This document shows, in pieces, positions 28,553 to 38,700 of a stretch of DNA of 64,000 nt. The notes under the pieces are model-generated. The model was not told the origin of the DNA and made no database searches. It saw only the letters and a program-made list of their open reading frames with translations. How positions within the stretch are numbered: the first letter of the stretch is position 1; every line of letters begins with the position of its first letter. Origin of the DNA: Shewanella psychromarinicola (lineage in GTDB: Bacteria > Pseudomonadota > Gammaproteobacteria > Enterobacterales > Shewanellaceae). The stretch covers positions 1,736,001 to 1,800,000 of the forward strand of contig NZ_CP034073.1 of NCBI RefSeq assembly GCF_003855155.1, in the 5' to 3' direction. A program made the position numbers and the translations under genes.

Positions 28553-31500
28553 ATACAAAACACTTGAAGAAGCTTCAAAGATGGCAATCAAACTCGGTAT
28601 AAAATCTAAGTTAGAATACCTACAAAACTATAAAAAAGATCCCAAATTACCTGCTGATCCCCTTAGTCAATACAAAGGTGATATGAAGCAATTTGGTGGT
28701 TGGTATGGCTTTCTAGGTAAAAAAGTACCTAATTTTTACAATACATTTGAAGAAGCTTCAAAGATGGCAATCAAACTCGGCATAAAATCTAGAAGTGAAT
28801 ACCTCAAACACTATAGAAAAGACCCCAAATTACCTGCTAACCCTTTTCGTCAATACAAAGGTGAGCTGAAGCACTCTTGTGATTGGTATAGTTTTCTAGG
28901 CAACGATGCACCTAATTATTACAGCACAATTGAAGACGCTTCAAAAGCGGCAATAAAACGAGGCATTAAAACCCGTAAAGAATACTTGGAACGATATAAA
29001 GAAGATCCAAAACTACCGCGTGTCCCAGACCATACTTACAGTGATGAATGGGAGAGTTTTGGTGGTTTGTGTGGCTTCCTCGACAAAGAAGTCATTAGTT
29101 TTTACAGAGCAATTGAAGAAGCTTCTGAGGCAGTAATCAAACTAGGCATTAAAACTGGGACAGAGTACAGCGAACGCTATAAAGAAGACCCGAAGTTACC
29201 TTCTGAGCCTTCTAGGTATTACGGAGTAGAGTGGACGAATTTTGAAAGTTGGGATGGTTTTCTAGGCAGAGAACCTATCTTTTATAACACAATTGAAGAA
29301 GCATCAAAGGCAGTAATCAAACTCCGCATTAAAAGTATAACAGAGTACAGAGAACGCTATAAAGAAGACCCAAATCTACCTTCTAATCCCAACAAGACTT
29401 ACTCTGATGACTGGAATACTCTTGGTGGATGGTATAGTTTTTTTGGTAAAGAAGCACCTGATTATTACAACACCGTTGAAGAAGCCTCACAAGCAGCAAT
29501 CAAGCTCGGTTTTCAAGGTAGCGATGAGTACAAACAAGGATATAAAGAAGACCCAAAACTACCTTCTAATCCCAATAATACTTACTCTGATGACTGGAAT
29601 TCTTTTGGTGGATGGTATAGTTTTTTGGGTAAAGTTGGACCTGATTTTTACAACACGTTCGAAGAAGCTTCAAAAGCAGTAATCAAGCTCGGTTTTCAAA
29701 GTAGCGATGAGTACAAACAAGGATATAAAGAAGACCCAAGGCTACCTTCTACCCCCCAGAGAACTTACTCTGATCACTGGAATATTCTTGGTGGATGGTA
29801 TGGTTATTTGGATAAAGAAGCACCAGATTTGTACCGCACACTTGAAGAAGCTTCTGAGGCCGCAATTAATCTTGGAATAATGTCTGCCACGGAATACAAA
29901 AAGCGCTATAAAGAAGATCCAAGGCTAACTTTTAATCCCAACATCATTTACAGTGATGACTGGGATAATATTGGTAATTGGGTTGGTTTTTTAGGTAAGG
30001 AACCTAAGGATTTTTACCGCACCATCGAAGAAGCTTCAAGAGCGACAATCAAGCTTGGATTAGTAAATGCCCACGAATATAGAAAACGCTATAAAGAAGA
30101 TCCTAGACTCCCCTTAAAGCCATCCGAACTCTACAGTGATGACTGGAAGGGCTTTGGTCGATGGCGAGGCTTTGTAGGGATGTCAAAGAATTATTCTCGT
30201 ACAGATATAGGCATTAAATTTAATAGCTGGCTTGATTTATATGACTCATATATCGAGCAATGCCCGAGAGGGTTAGTAATGAGGCAAAGAGTTTGCATTC
30301 CTTTTATCTGCAAATTCATTATGGAAAACAACCACCCTGCAAAACCTGAAGGATTTCTACTTAAAACAACAAAGGTTAATCGCAAAAGTTACGAGGAGTT
30401 CCTTGAACATTTTAAAGATGATAATAAGTCAAAATTTCATTCAATTGTTATTGAATTTATTGATTATTGCCTTCATGAATTATGTACCCTTGAAGATGAC
30501 GATGAAGTGATTGTTCATCCTGACTTTGGCAATCATTTTATTAACCTTCAAAGCCCTCTATTTGAAATTAAACAAAAGAGATTAGCTGAATCAGATAAGC
30601 CTGTCTTAGCATATGGCTACGTAGTGAAAGCAAAAGAGTGGATTTTACCTGCACAATCTAAGGACTTCTGTGAATTAACTCATTTGCACGGTTTGGTTGA
30701 GTCTGATTGGTCTGACATTGACCCCTCGCTAATCGATACAAGTGATCCTGATTGTGTCTATAGATATGTTGAAAAAGACCGTCGGGAAAGCAAGCACACG
30801 GGTAAATTAATAGGACGTTATAACGAGACAGTCTGTCAAATATGGTCACCCTCTCGTTTCCTTGCCGTATACACTTTATTGAGTGTTCCTGCGCGTGGAC
30901 AACAGATACTCTGGTGCGATAGCGGAGAAGCTGATAAAAGAATACCTCAACTTGTGAAAAATAAAGTCGAGTGGGTAACTAATACAAGTTTATTGGCGGG
31001 GCATACTAAAAAACAAGGCTTCATAAAAGAGTATCAAGCAAATGAATTAGGCTTGCATTTTTCAACGAACAAAACATCGTTTCATGAGGGGGGCTACGAC
31101 ATACCATGGATGCCTGAAAACCTCGATTATTGGATGATCAAACTCCGAAATTGGCAATCAAAATACAATGCAATTATAGAGCCGACAAAGTGGACCGAGT
31201 TAGTATTAAGAATTCCAATTGGAAATAAGATCCTAAAACAAAGAGGTGCCAACTGCTTTTTATTTAGAATGGGCAATAGTAATACCCCTCATCAACAGCC
31301 TATTTTTGGCAAAGCGCTTGCATATGTACTGCACCAAATAGAACATAAAGATAACCCACTAACAAATCAAGTTAATGACAATGAGAATGTGGGTTCGTAT
31401 AAATCAGATTACACACCTCACTCAATGCGTGTAAGTTTAATTACAGCCTTTGTTATTGATGCAAAAGTTCCTATTCACATCGTTCAAAAACTGGTCGGAC

Positions 31501-32609
31501 ATACAAGATTAGTAATGACGATTTACTACACTAAGATAGGTCATGCAGAAATGCGTGATGAGCTTAATGCTGCTAACAAGCGAGCTTTAGCCGAGTCTCC
31601 ATATAAAATTCAGCAGCAAATTAGAAACAAGCAGTTTGAAGCCGTAAGAGACTCATTAATTGCGGCCGATCCATTGGCTTTTAAGAATTTGAGTAATGAT
31701 CACCCAACATCAGCTTTTGCGTTCACTGACATAGGCATATGTCCTATGGGCGGTGGGAAATGTGACCAAGGTGGTGAGGTTGTAAATGATCAAGTCAAAC
31801 AGAAAAAATATTTACCTGTAGCCTCTGGGCACTTAGGAGAAAAAAACTGTATTCGTTGCCGTTTTTTTATTACTAGTCCTGCTTTTCTTGGCGGGTTAAC
31901 AGCTGTATTTAATGAGATTTCATTAAAGAAATTTTATATTAAACAAAAAGAAAAGGATCTAATTATTCATATTGAGTCATTAGAAGATGAGCAGTATGAC
32001 ACTGAAAAACTAGGCAATGCTTTTGCTAAAACAATGGAGTTAGAAAAAGCTACATCAAACCTTGAGACAATAGCAAAAGAAACCAGTATGTATGCAACTG
32101 ATACTGTGCATATTGCACGACTTATTAGTCAATGTGTCGATTTGTTGAATAATACCACGACAAAGGATGGCGAAATAGGAACTACGTTAGTTACAAACTC
32201 AACACAATCAAGTCTCGATTGGAGTCTTGATGAGACAAACAGCGAGTTCCATCAACTAAGTACAGTGTGTGAAAATGCAACCATCTACGCTCTATCCGAT
32301 GCGTCTTTGGCTAATGCTCGACGATCTCAATTAATCGACAATATGGCTTCCCAAAATGGGATTGATCTTCGCTTGTGTATGCTTTCTCCGAAGCAACAAT
32401 TAGAAGTTGGTAACCAAATGAGCGAGCTATTAAAAAGTCGCTTGAAGTCTTGGGAAAATGTAGAAAAAGTTATGAGAGCAGATATCCTGTTAAACGACTT
32501 TACCGATTCTCAGCAACTAATACCACTTCATGATGAAGTAAAGAATATCTTGCTGGGTAAACCGGTAAATCAATTAGCCTACAAAAAAAATATGGTGGAG
32601 GGAGTATGA
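28545..32609 (+). CDS. gmtZ: Large integrase with nine integrase repeats, GmtZ-like
   Basis: The 1354-residue protein has nine tandem ~61-residue repeats in its first ~540 residues. Each holds EEASxAxIKLGI, EYxxRYKEDPxLP and a GGWYxFLG-like end, like the phage-integrase repeat unit. A tyrosine-recombinase domain follows, with R784 (PARGQQI), H959-x2-R962 (HSMR), H986 (GHTRL) and Y994/Y995. Next are a Cys group (CPMGGGKC and NCIRCRF, near 1066-1106) and a helical C-terminus. The repeats may read DNA in a modular way. It overlaps both neighbours (8 and 4 bases), so the trio is translationally coupled. Confidence 0.75.
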   Translation: MSKYKTLEEASKMAIKLGIKSKLEYLQNYKKDPKLPADPLSQYKGDMKQFGGWYGFLGKKVPNFYNTFEEASKMAIKLGIKSRSEYLKHYRKDPKLPANPFRQYKGELKHSCDWYSFLGNDAPNYYSTIEDASKAAIKRGIKTRKEYLERYKEDPKLPRVPDHTYSDEWESFGGLCGFLDKEVISFYRAIEEASEAVIKLGIKTGTEYSERYKEDPKLPSEPSRYYGVEWTNFESWDGFLGREPIFYNTIEEASKAVIKLRIKSITEYRERYKEDPNLPSNPNKTYSDDWNTLGGWYSFFGKEAPDYYNTVEEASQAAIKLGFQGSDEYKQGYKEDPKLPSNPNNTYSDDWNSFGGWYSFLGKVGPDFYNTFEEASKAVIKLGFQSSDEYKQGYKEDPRLPSTPQRTYSDHWNILGGWYGYLDKEAPDLYRTLEEASEAAINLGIMSATEYKKRYKEDPRLTFNPNIIYSDDWDNIGNWVGFLGKEPKDFYRTIEEASRATIKLGLVNAHEYRKRYKEDPRLPLKPSELYSDDWKGFGRWRGFVGMSKNYSRTDIGIKFNSWLDLYDSYIEQCPRGLVMRQRVCIPFICKFIMENNHPAKPEGFLLKTTKVNRKSYEEFLEHFKDDNKSKFHSIVIEFIDYCLHELCTLEDDDEVIVHPDFGNHFINLQSPLFEIKQKRLAESDKPVLAYGYVVKAKEWILPAQSKDFCELTHLHGLVESDWSDIDPSLIDTSDPDCVYRYVEKDRRESKHTGKLIGRYNETVCQIWSPSRFLAVYTLLSVPARGQQILWCDSGEADKRIPQLVKNKVEWVTNTSLLAGHTKKQGFIKEYQANELGLHFSTNKTSFHEGGYDIPWMPENLDYWMIKLRNWQSKYNAIIEPTKWTELVLRIPIGNKILKQRGANCFLFRMGNSNTPHQQPIFGKALAYVLHQIEHKDNPLTNQVNDNENVGSYKSDYTPHSMRVSLITAFVIDAKVPIHIVQKLVGHTRLVMTIYYTKIGHAEMRDELNAANKRALAESPYKIQQQIRNKQFEAVRDSLIAADPLAFKNLSNDHPTSAFAFTDIGICPMGGGKCDQGGEVVNDQVKQKKYLPVASGHLGEKNCIRCRFFITSPAFLGGLTAVFNEISLKKFYIKQKEKDLIIHIESLEDEQYDTEKLGNAFAKTMELEKATSNLETIAKETSMYATDTVHIARLISQCVDLLNNTTTKDGEIGTTLVTNSTQSSLDWSLDETNSEFHQLSTVCENATIYALSDASLANARRSQLIDNMASQNGIDLRLCMLSPKQQLEVGNQMSELLKSRLKSWENVEKVMRADILLNDFTDSQQLIPLHDEVKNILLGKPVNQLAYKKNMVEGV
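28560..30190 (+). repeat. Nine tandem ~183-bp coding repeats in gmtZ
   Basis: The repeats that encode the integrase units recur every ~180-186 bases. Units 6 and 7 (about 29490-29680 and 29670-29860) are nearly identical over the GGTTTTCAA, AGCGATGAGTACAAACAAGG and AAAGAAGACCC blocks, indicating a recent duplication. The first and last units have diverged most. Confidence 0.85.
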
Positions 32610-33244
32610 GCCATGAACCTAATGAGCTTTGCGAAAAGCTTAAGCAAGGTGTTAGCCTTAGGGTGGCAAAAACAATAGATTTAATTCATAAGGTATGCAC
32701 TGAACAGTCGGAACGTGGGTCTAGTGATTTTTCAATTGCCACAATTGGGCGACTAAGCGAAGCGAACAATGGCCCCAAAGCTCAAGCCATCAGAAACAAA
32801 ACAGGTGATAAATACAGGGCGTTAATTCAGTCGTGGGCTGAATATACAAAGCCGTTGAAGGTAGTTTCAAGTAAAGTGAAAGAAAAAAATGCTTGGGTTG
32901 GTGATATAAAAGATTCCCGTATCAGATGGCTTGTAATGGACTTAATAGCCCAAAATAGTAAATTAACTGGACAACTTCAATTAGTAAAAGAGTTATCAAA
33001 TATTAATATTGATCTAAGACCAGTAGCTAATAAAAATGTAATGGAAAGTTCATCGCAGCCGTCTTTAACTAAATTGAATATACTCCCAACTGAAGTAGAA
33101 GCATTATCCCATTCTATTGATCTGGCAAGATTTAAAGTAAACGGGTGGACCGTTGATGATAGAGGAAGAGTTAAAGATGGTGATGGTAATACAATATTCA
33201 AAGCGGGTTTTGTCGATGCTATTGAAAAAATATTGTCTTTATAA
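32606..33244 (+). CDS. gmtX: Third protein of the island recombination trio, GmtX-like
   Basis: The 212-residue protein starts in an ATGA overlap with gmtZ, showing coupling. It is mostly helical with no catalytic motif. The N-terminus (CTEQSERGSSDFSIATIGRLS) looks like a small DNA-binding domain. Size, place and lack of known domains fit GmtX. In-frame protein-like sequence continues for 41 codons after its TAA stop (33245-33370), so this copy may be shortened by a nonsense change. Without a reference sequence that is only a possibility. Confidence 0.65.
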   Translation: MSHEPNELCEKLKQGVSLRVAKTIDLIHKVCTEQSERGSSDFSIATIGRLSEANNGPKAQAIRNKTGDKYRALIQSWAEYTKPLKVVSSKVKEKNAWVGDIKDSRIRWLVMDLIAQNSKLTGQLQLVKELSNINIDLRPVANKNVMESSSQPSLTKLNILPTEVEALSHSIDLARFKVNGWTVDDRGRVKDGDGNTIFKAGFVDAIEKILSL

Positions 33245-33572
33245 GCCACAGATCCAGACCCTGTATTTGATCTTGAGTCAAATGCAGTCTGGAGAGATGG
33301 TAGAAGCTTTCACGTCCGCGATGCACAAAGCATCAAGAGTTTGCAAGGAAACCCCCTCTCTAACCAGTAACAACATAATACTATAAATTTCTATGCTACC
33401 AAATACTTATCGATTAATAGCTTATATGTTTCCTGATATTTTTTATATAGGGACCGAACGATTTATACCTTGTATAGAGACCATGATGAACTATTTTGTA
33501 AATGAAAACAATAACCAGAAAAGTCAACAGAAGAGGTTGAGCATTAGGCGACAATTAACTTGGTCGGTCGTA
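33245..33572. other. Stretch after gmtX, with a protein-like in-frame tail
   Basis: The first 123 bases are open in the frame of gmtX and read as a plausible protein end (DPDPVFDLESNAVWRDGRSF and further). The remainder to the IS end at 33573 shows nothing I can support. Confidence 0.35.
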
Positions 33573-35312
33573 TTGCCTCATTAAAAAAACATACTACATT
33601 TAAAGATTTGTTACCGCATATGTAAGTAAGAATCAAATGACATAACAGGCTAGCGCTCCTTCAGCAGTATAGTGTTTCCTACTGATTGATTTCACTTTCC
33701 TCTGGGATATTAAAATTTAAAACGGGCACTAATTCATTAATCATCAAATCACGTAGTTTTTCTTCCTGACTCGCTTGGTTTTGACGCCATAGAGCAAGTC
33801 TTCGTTGAAGTGTTCGGGTTTGCCCTATTAAAAATTTATCAGGATATTTATCCATGAGCCACAAAATTATTTTTCTAGCATTATTTTCAGGTGCTAACTC
33901 CATTCTTAATCGTATTTCATCCCAAACATCCTCGAACGGATCTTTTCGAGTTAGCCATGTCCGAGGAGATTTTCTGAAGTCAACTTTATCATTTCTATGG
34001 TAATGACGATTCACTCTATCTGTAATGATAACAGGCGGTATTTTAGATAATTGTTTTTTAACAACGTCATCAGTTACGATATAATCATCTTGAGCATGAC
34101 CTCTTTTATCCCATGAGTATTTCCACAATTCATCTTGTAGTGATTCTAATTGAGCTAACAAATAAACCGGGTCTAATCTTTCATACTCTAACCTAAGTGA
34201 CTCTTTTGTAGACTGATTAACATGGTCAGAAAGTAAAACGCGTTGATAAGGTGTTTTTGCATCATCATATTTCTTTGATACCTTAGCCCCAACACGTTCT
34301 TTTTCAAGTAACTTCAGCGATGGTTGATAGAAATTAACGTACATCCTGACTATGCGATACAGCCTTGCCAAAGCTTCCCAGGCTTTCCAACCTTCGTAGC
34401 GATCATAACCAACCAATCGACGTACAACAGAACCGTTTTTTTCTTCCACATGCGCCTGGTCATTTTTTCGGTGAGTTCTTGCTCTTGTAAAGGTGATATT
34501 ATTTTCTTCGCAGTATTCTAATAATTCATAATTTATAAACTCACTGCCACAATCTGTGTCTACTCCCTGCATAGGGAATGGAAGTAAGTCACTAGCTACT
34601 TGTAAGCCATCAATCACGTCGCTGGCGCTTTTTCGTAACAAAGGCATGCACTCTAACCAACCAGTGGCAATATCAACTAATGTGAGCGTATTTAAAAAAG
34701 AGCCATTGGTATTGCCCCCACAATGAGCGACGAGGTCAGCTTCCAGAAATCCAGGAATAACGTCATCCCAATCAGCAAATGTTCTGACTTGAATTTGGTG
34801 CTTTAATAAATTCCCTTTACGAGTAGTGCTTACAGATTGTTTGATTTTTTCTCGTTCAGGTTTGAGGATCCTATCAACAGTAGAAGGGCTAATTTGTAGC
34901 AATTTTTCTCGTACATCAATAGGTAAGCGTAGATGACCATGACGCTCCATTGCTTCGACTAGGTAGGGTAAAAATGGCACTAGACGTTTAGAGCATATTT
35001 GATTAGCCGCATACCAAACAGCAAGTAGAGCTTGTCGTAGCTGTTCGTCGTAGCGATGGGGTGTCTTGCGATTTTTTGGAAAGATATTCTGATTGATGGT
35101 ATTCAACAATTCGATAGTATATTTTCGTTCATAGCCGGTAGCAGCAACTATTCCATCAAGTATTTTCCCTTTATCTATCCAGTTAGCGTCATGATATTTT
35201 TGTTTAATGCTAGCTAACAATTCCTTTCTCGCATTTAGACTCATAGACTTAATCATATCTAGTTACCTCATCTTAAAAGAATCACAACTAGTGTTATTTT
35301 AGATGAGGCAAC
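33573..35312 (-). mobile_element. Insertion sequence with integrase-core (rve) transposase
   Basis: About 1.74 kb bounded by inverted ends. The left end reads TTGCCTCATTAAA at 33573, and the right end read inward from 35311 is TTGCCTCATCTAAA. The outside bases GTCG (left, 33567-33570) and GTCG (right, minus strand) are also mirrored, so the true ends may lie a few bases further out. I see no clean target duplication. It carries one transposase. Confidence 0.65.
33679..35256 (-). CDS. DDE integrase-core transposase
   Basis: The 525-residue protein has an N-terminal DNA-binding half and an rve-type DDE core. D is in GFLEADLVAHCGG (about 180), the second D is in DTDCGSEFIN (about 235) and E is in NDQAHVEEKNGS (about 270). 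A long basic C-terminal part follows. It resembles retroviral-integrase-like transposases of the IS3/IS481 broad class, but I do not recognise the exact family. The frame is intact. It inserted between gmtX and the cargo, reading toward gmtX. Confidence 0.8.
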   Translation of the reverse strand: MIKSMSLNARKELLASIKQKYHDANWIDKGKILDGIVAATGYERKYTIELLNTINQNIFPKNRKTPHRYDEQLRQALLAVWYAANQICSKRLVPFLPYLVEAMERHGHLRLPIDVREKLLQISPSTVDRILKPEREKIKQSVSTTRKGNLLKHQIQVRTFADWDDVIPGFLEADLVAHCGGNTNGSFLNTLTLVDIATGWLECMPLLRKSASDVIDGLQVASDLLPFPMQGVDTDCGSEFINYELLEYCEENNITFTRARTHRKNDQAHVEEKNGSVVRRLVGYDRYEGWKAWEALARLYRIVRMYVNFYQPSLKLLEKERVGAKVSKKYDDAKTPYQRVLLSDHVNQSTKESLRLEYERLDPVYLLAQLESLQDELWKYSWDKRGHAQDDYIVTDDVVKKQLSKIPPVIITDRVNRHYHRNDKVDFRKSPRTWLTRKDPFEDVWDEIRLRMELAPENNARKIILWLMDKYPDKFLIGQTRTLQRRLALWRQNQASQEEKLRDLMINELVPVLNFNIPEESEINQ

Positions 35313-35318
35313 GACATA

Positions 35319-35543
35319 TTAGTAGTATGGATTTAAGTGAGTCAATGCGCCATCAAACTTATCAGAATATCCAAACTTCTTTATCAGCTCATTGAATGCT
35401 AGGGTGAGCTCATCAGCCCTCTCTATCATTCTCTCCATCACAGGCCAATAGGTCATCCATATATGTCCTTGTCTATTACTTTTCAGTTCTCGCTCTATAA
35501 AAGCTTTACAAAATGCTGTAGGACTGTTGGTTGGAAGTACCAT
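35319..35543 (-). CDS. Hypothetical protein (74 aa) beside the IS
   Basis: The frame reads MVLPTNSPTAFCKAFIEREL and continues with a mostly helical, soluble sequence. Its stop lies only seven bases outside the IS end, so the IS may have altered or created the C-terminus. A GGAATCAG stretch before the ATG is a weak ribosome site. I know no family for it. It is divergent from the large nuclease-NTPase gene and could be a small regulator, but nothing shows that. Confidence 0.45.
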   Translation of the reverse strand: MVLPTNSPTAFCKAFIERELKSNRQGHIWMTYWPVMERMIERADELTLAFNELIKKFGYSDKFDGALTHLNPYY

Positions 35544-35775
35544 TAACTGATTCCTTATTCGTACTTTTCGTTAGTGTGCTTAGAGTACGCTTTATGAGTT
35601 TAATCACCGTATCTAAAGAAAATAAAATGTTAGGGTTTAGATCGCTTGTGAAAATCAATATCTAATAGAGCTGTGCATCTCAAAGATTATGATAACCACA
35701 TTCATCTTAACCAATGATTATTATGGAAATTAGGTATAACATGGATTTTATACTTGGCAGATTAGAAAAATTGAT

Positions 35776-38700
35776 ATGAGAGTCAAAAATTCCGCAATTA
35801 TTTATACTGGATACGATTATCAGACTCTACAAGGAGTGAAACTACTTGCCGAGTGGATCCATAGTCCTACTAGATATTTGAGAGTGGCTTTCGAGGCTGA
35901 CAGAGATGGAAATGAAGCTCCGGAAGGGATCGATGATATTGTTTGTGAGCGTCCAGATGGTGTTAAAGATTTTTGGCAGGTCAAGTTTACTCCTTCTCCA
36001 GAAAAGCATGAAAATGGCCTCACTTGGGATTGGCTTTTAAAAATATCAGGCAAAACGGCGAAGTCTCGTTCAATTCTTAAAAAACTTTTTGATGCTATTG
36101 CCGCTGTACCCGATGAAAAGCTCGGTGATGTTATTTTGCTAACCAACAAGCGGCCAGATAGGGTTATGGAGTCTTGTTTGTGTGAGGAAAATATCAATTT
36201 CACTCAAATTGATACCGACACGCAGATTAAGGTTATTCATCAACTGGGAAGTTGTGAAGCTGCTAAATTATTTTTTTCGAGATTAACTATTCAACACAGT
36301 GATCTCGACTATCCAGCGACAAATCGAAGTGTTCGTGCAGAGCTGCTAAAATTTTCCGACCATGCAGGTGTTGAGCGGCTCATTGCGAGATCTAGAGAAT
36401 GGGCAATGTTCAAAAATAATCCACCTGCAAACGGCTGGATTCACCTTAACCATGTTAGAGAAGTCTTATCACCAAGAAGGCCAGAGCCTATTCCAGAGAT
36501 ATTTTCCGTACCTAAGGACTACAGTCTTCCAAATAACGAGTTTCATAATGGATTATTTAATAACATTACCAATTCAAGTGGCGGTGTAATAACACTAACC
36601 GGTAAGCCTGGCGCTGGAAAAAGTACATATTTATCATATCTATGTCAGTCATTAGAGCTACAAGACATTCCGCTAGTGCGCCACCATTATTTTTTATCGC
36701 TGGGAGATTCAACGGACGACAGGTTGAGCCCTAGAGTTGTTGCCGAATCTCTGCTGTATCAAATTAATAGTTTTCACACAGAGGTAAGAACGGATACTTC
36801 TCGACCAGAAAACTTACGTGAAGCATTAAGATCTTGCGCAGATTACTACAAAACCAAAGGAAAGGTCTTTGTAGTACTGATTGATGGTTTAGATCATGTT
36901 TGGCGAGACAATGCTAAAAATAAGAAACCATTAGATGAAACTTTCAGACAACTGTTACCTGCAACAGATAACTTAGTAATACTTGTTGGCACACAACCAG
37001 TAGATGATGAATTACTTCCAGGGATACTGCTTACTCATTCACCGAAGCGGAATTGGCACTGGTTGCCTGAAATGTCTGGCAATTCCATATATGAGTTTTT
37101 AAAAATACATGTTGAGTCAGGTCGATTATTCATGAACTGCCATGATGATCATGTGGATGAAGAGATTCAAAAAAGTGCAAGGATATTGTTAGATAACACC
37201 AATGGATATCCTCTACATTTAATTTATTCAGTTGAGTTTCTTTCCCAAAATGGTGTAGCACTTTCATCATACCAAGTTGAGAGACTTCCCCCATGTTCCG
37301 ATGGCAATATCACTACTTACTATTCAGAACTGTGGCGTAGCCTCACTTATAGGCAACAAGATGTTCTACATCTTTGTAGTGGCTTTCAGTTTGCCTGGTC
37401 GAGACAAGCGATTGGTACCGTTGTAAAAGACGAACATGACTACGCACCTAGTGTGGATGCTGTGGCGCACATGCTGTCAGAAGGAATATCAGGATCAAGG
37501 CCTTTCCATGAAAGTTTAGTGGTGTTTGTTCAAAACCAAGAAGATCACCAACAGCGAATAAACACATTGTTGCCATACGTGTGTGATTGGCTCCGCTCAA
37601 AAGCACCATTACATTTAAAAGATAACTGGCTTTGGTCTAGCCAAGCTAGAGCTGGCGACTCTTCCGAGCTACGACTAGGTGTTACTCGAGATTGGGTACT
37701 CGATAAGCTTGTTATTGGAATGCCTGTTAAGTCGTGTATTCGGCTGCTATCCGAAGCAGAAACATATGCGTTTAAAGAACTTAAATATGCAGAGGCATTT
37801 AGACATCGAGAACTGAAAACCAGACTATTTAATGGCCCGGAGTTCCAGACATGGGATTCCACTAGTCTTGGAATACTGTCATTAGTTAATGCAGACGAGC
37901 CTTCTCTGAATGAAATAATTTCTGGTCAGAATGAGTACTCGCCAATCAAACTCGCTATATTGGCAATTGTCTTGTGGTCTACAGGAAAAAGAGAACAAGC
38001 CAAGCTCTTATCAATGAGTGCTATAGACAGGTATCTTTCAAAAACAAAGCTACTATCTTCACAACACTCACAGAATGATGAAGCTGAAGTAATTGCATTG
38101 ATAAAAGCTGGAGTATTAACCGACAGCCTTAACTATGATGTAATTTTTGAAAATGAAATCTTTTCCGATTGGTCTGAAGGATGTATAGCGAGCTTTAGAA
38201 ATGCATGTCTGATAAAAAAGGATCTTGGTTTACTTTTAAGGGCTTGGGATTGCTTACCAGCCGAAGCACCTCAGATTGTTCAAGTCGAACTAGATGCCAT
38301 TAGGCTAAGTATTGTAGAAGATGCAGATATTACCTGTAGGCCTGAATATAAGCATTTCTCATCACAGAAGTTATCTTGTTTTGTTGATCTGTATTCTAAA
38401 CATAAATTTTCAAGCATAACTGCTTATGAATTTGTTAGTACTTCGCTTTCACAATTTAAGGTGAAAGCGTCCAGTGATTATTATGACTGGTTCTTTTCTT
38501 CTCTTTGTATCAGATTAAATGCTGAAGGCGATTACTCTTGGCTGCCAGTTAGTGCTTCTTCAGAACAAGTAGATACTTCCAACCACTATCATTTACTCAA
38601 TGAATTATCAGACTGGATTTCTCGTGAGCTTGTAGCAGGAAATTCATTAAAATTTGATTTTGTTTGTTCGATATTTCCATCCGCTCCAATTTTGGATGAG

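Noticed and set aside
28560..30190. CRISPR array
   Set aside because: The regular ~183-bp repeats are coding repeats of GmtZ, not short direct repeats with spacers.
33393..33584. A 63-codon plus-strand frame ending in the IS left end
   Set aside because: It has no ribosome site, runs into the IS inverted repeat, and its composition looks random.
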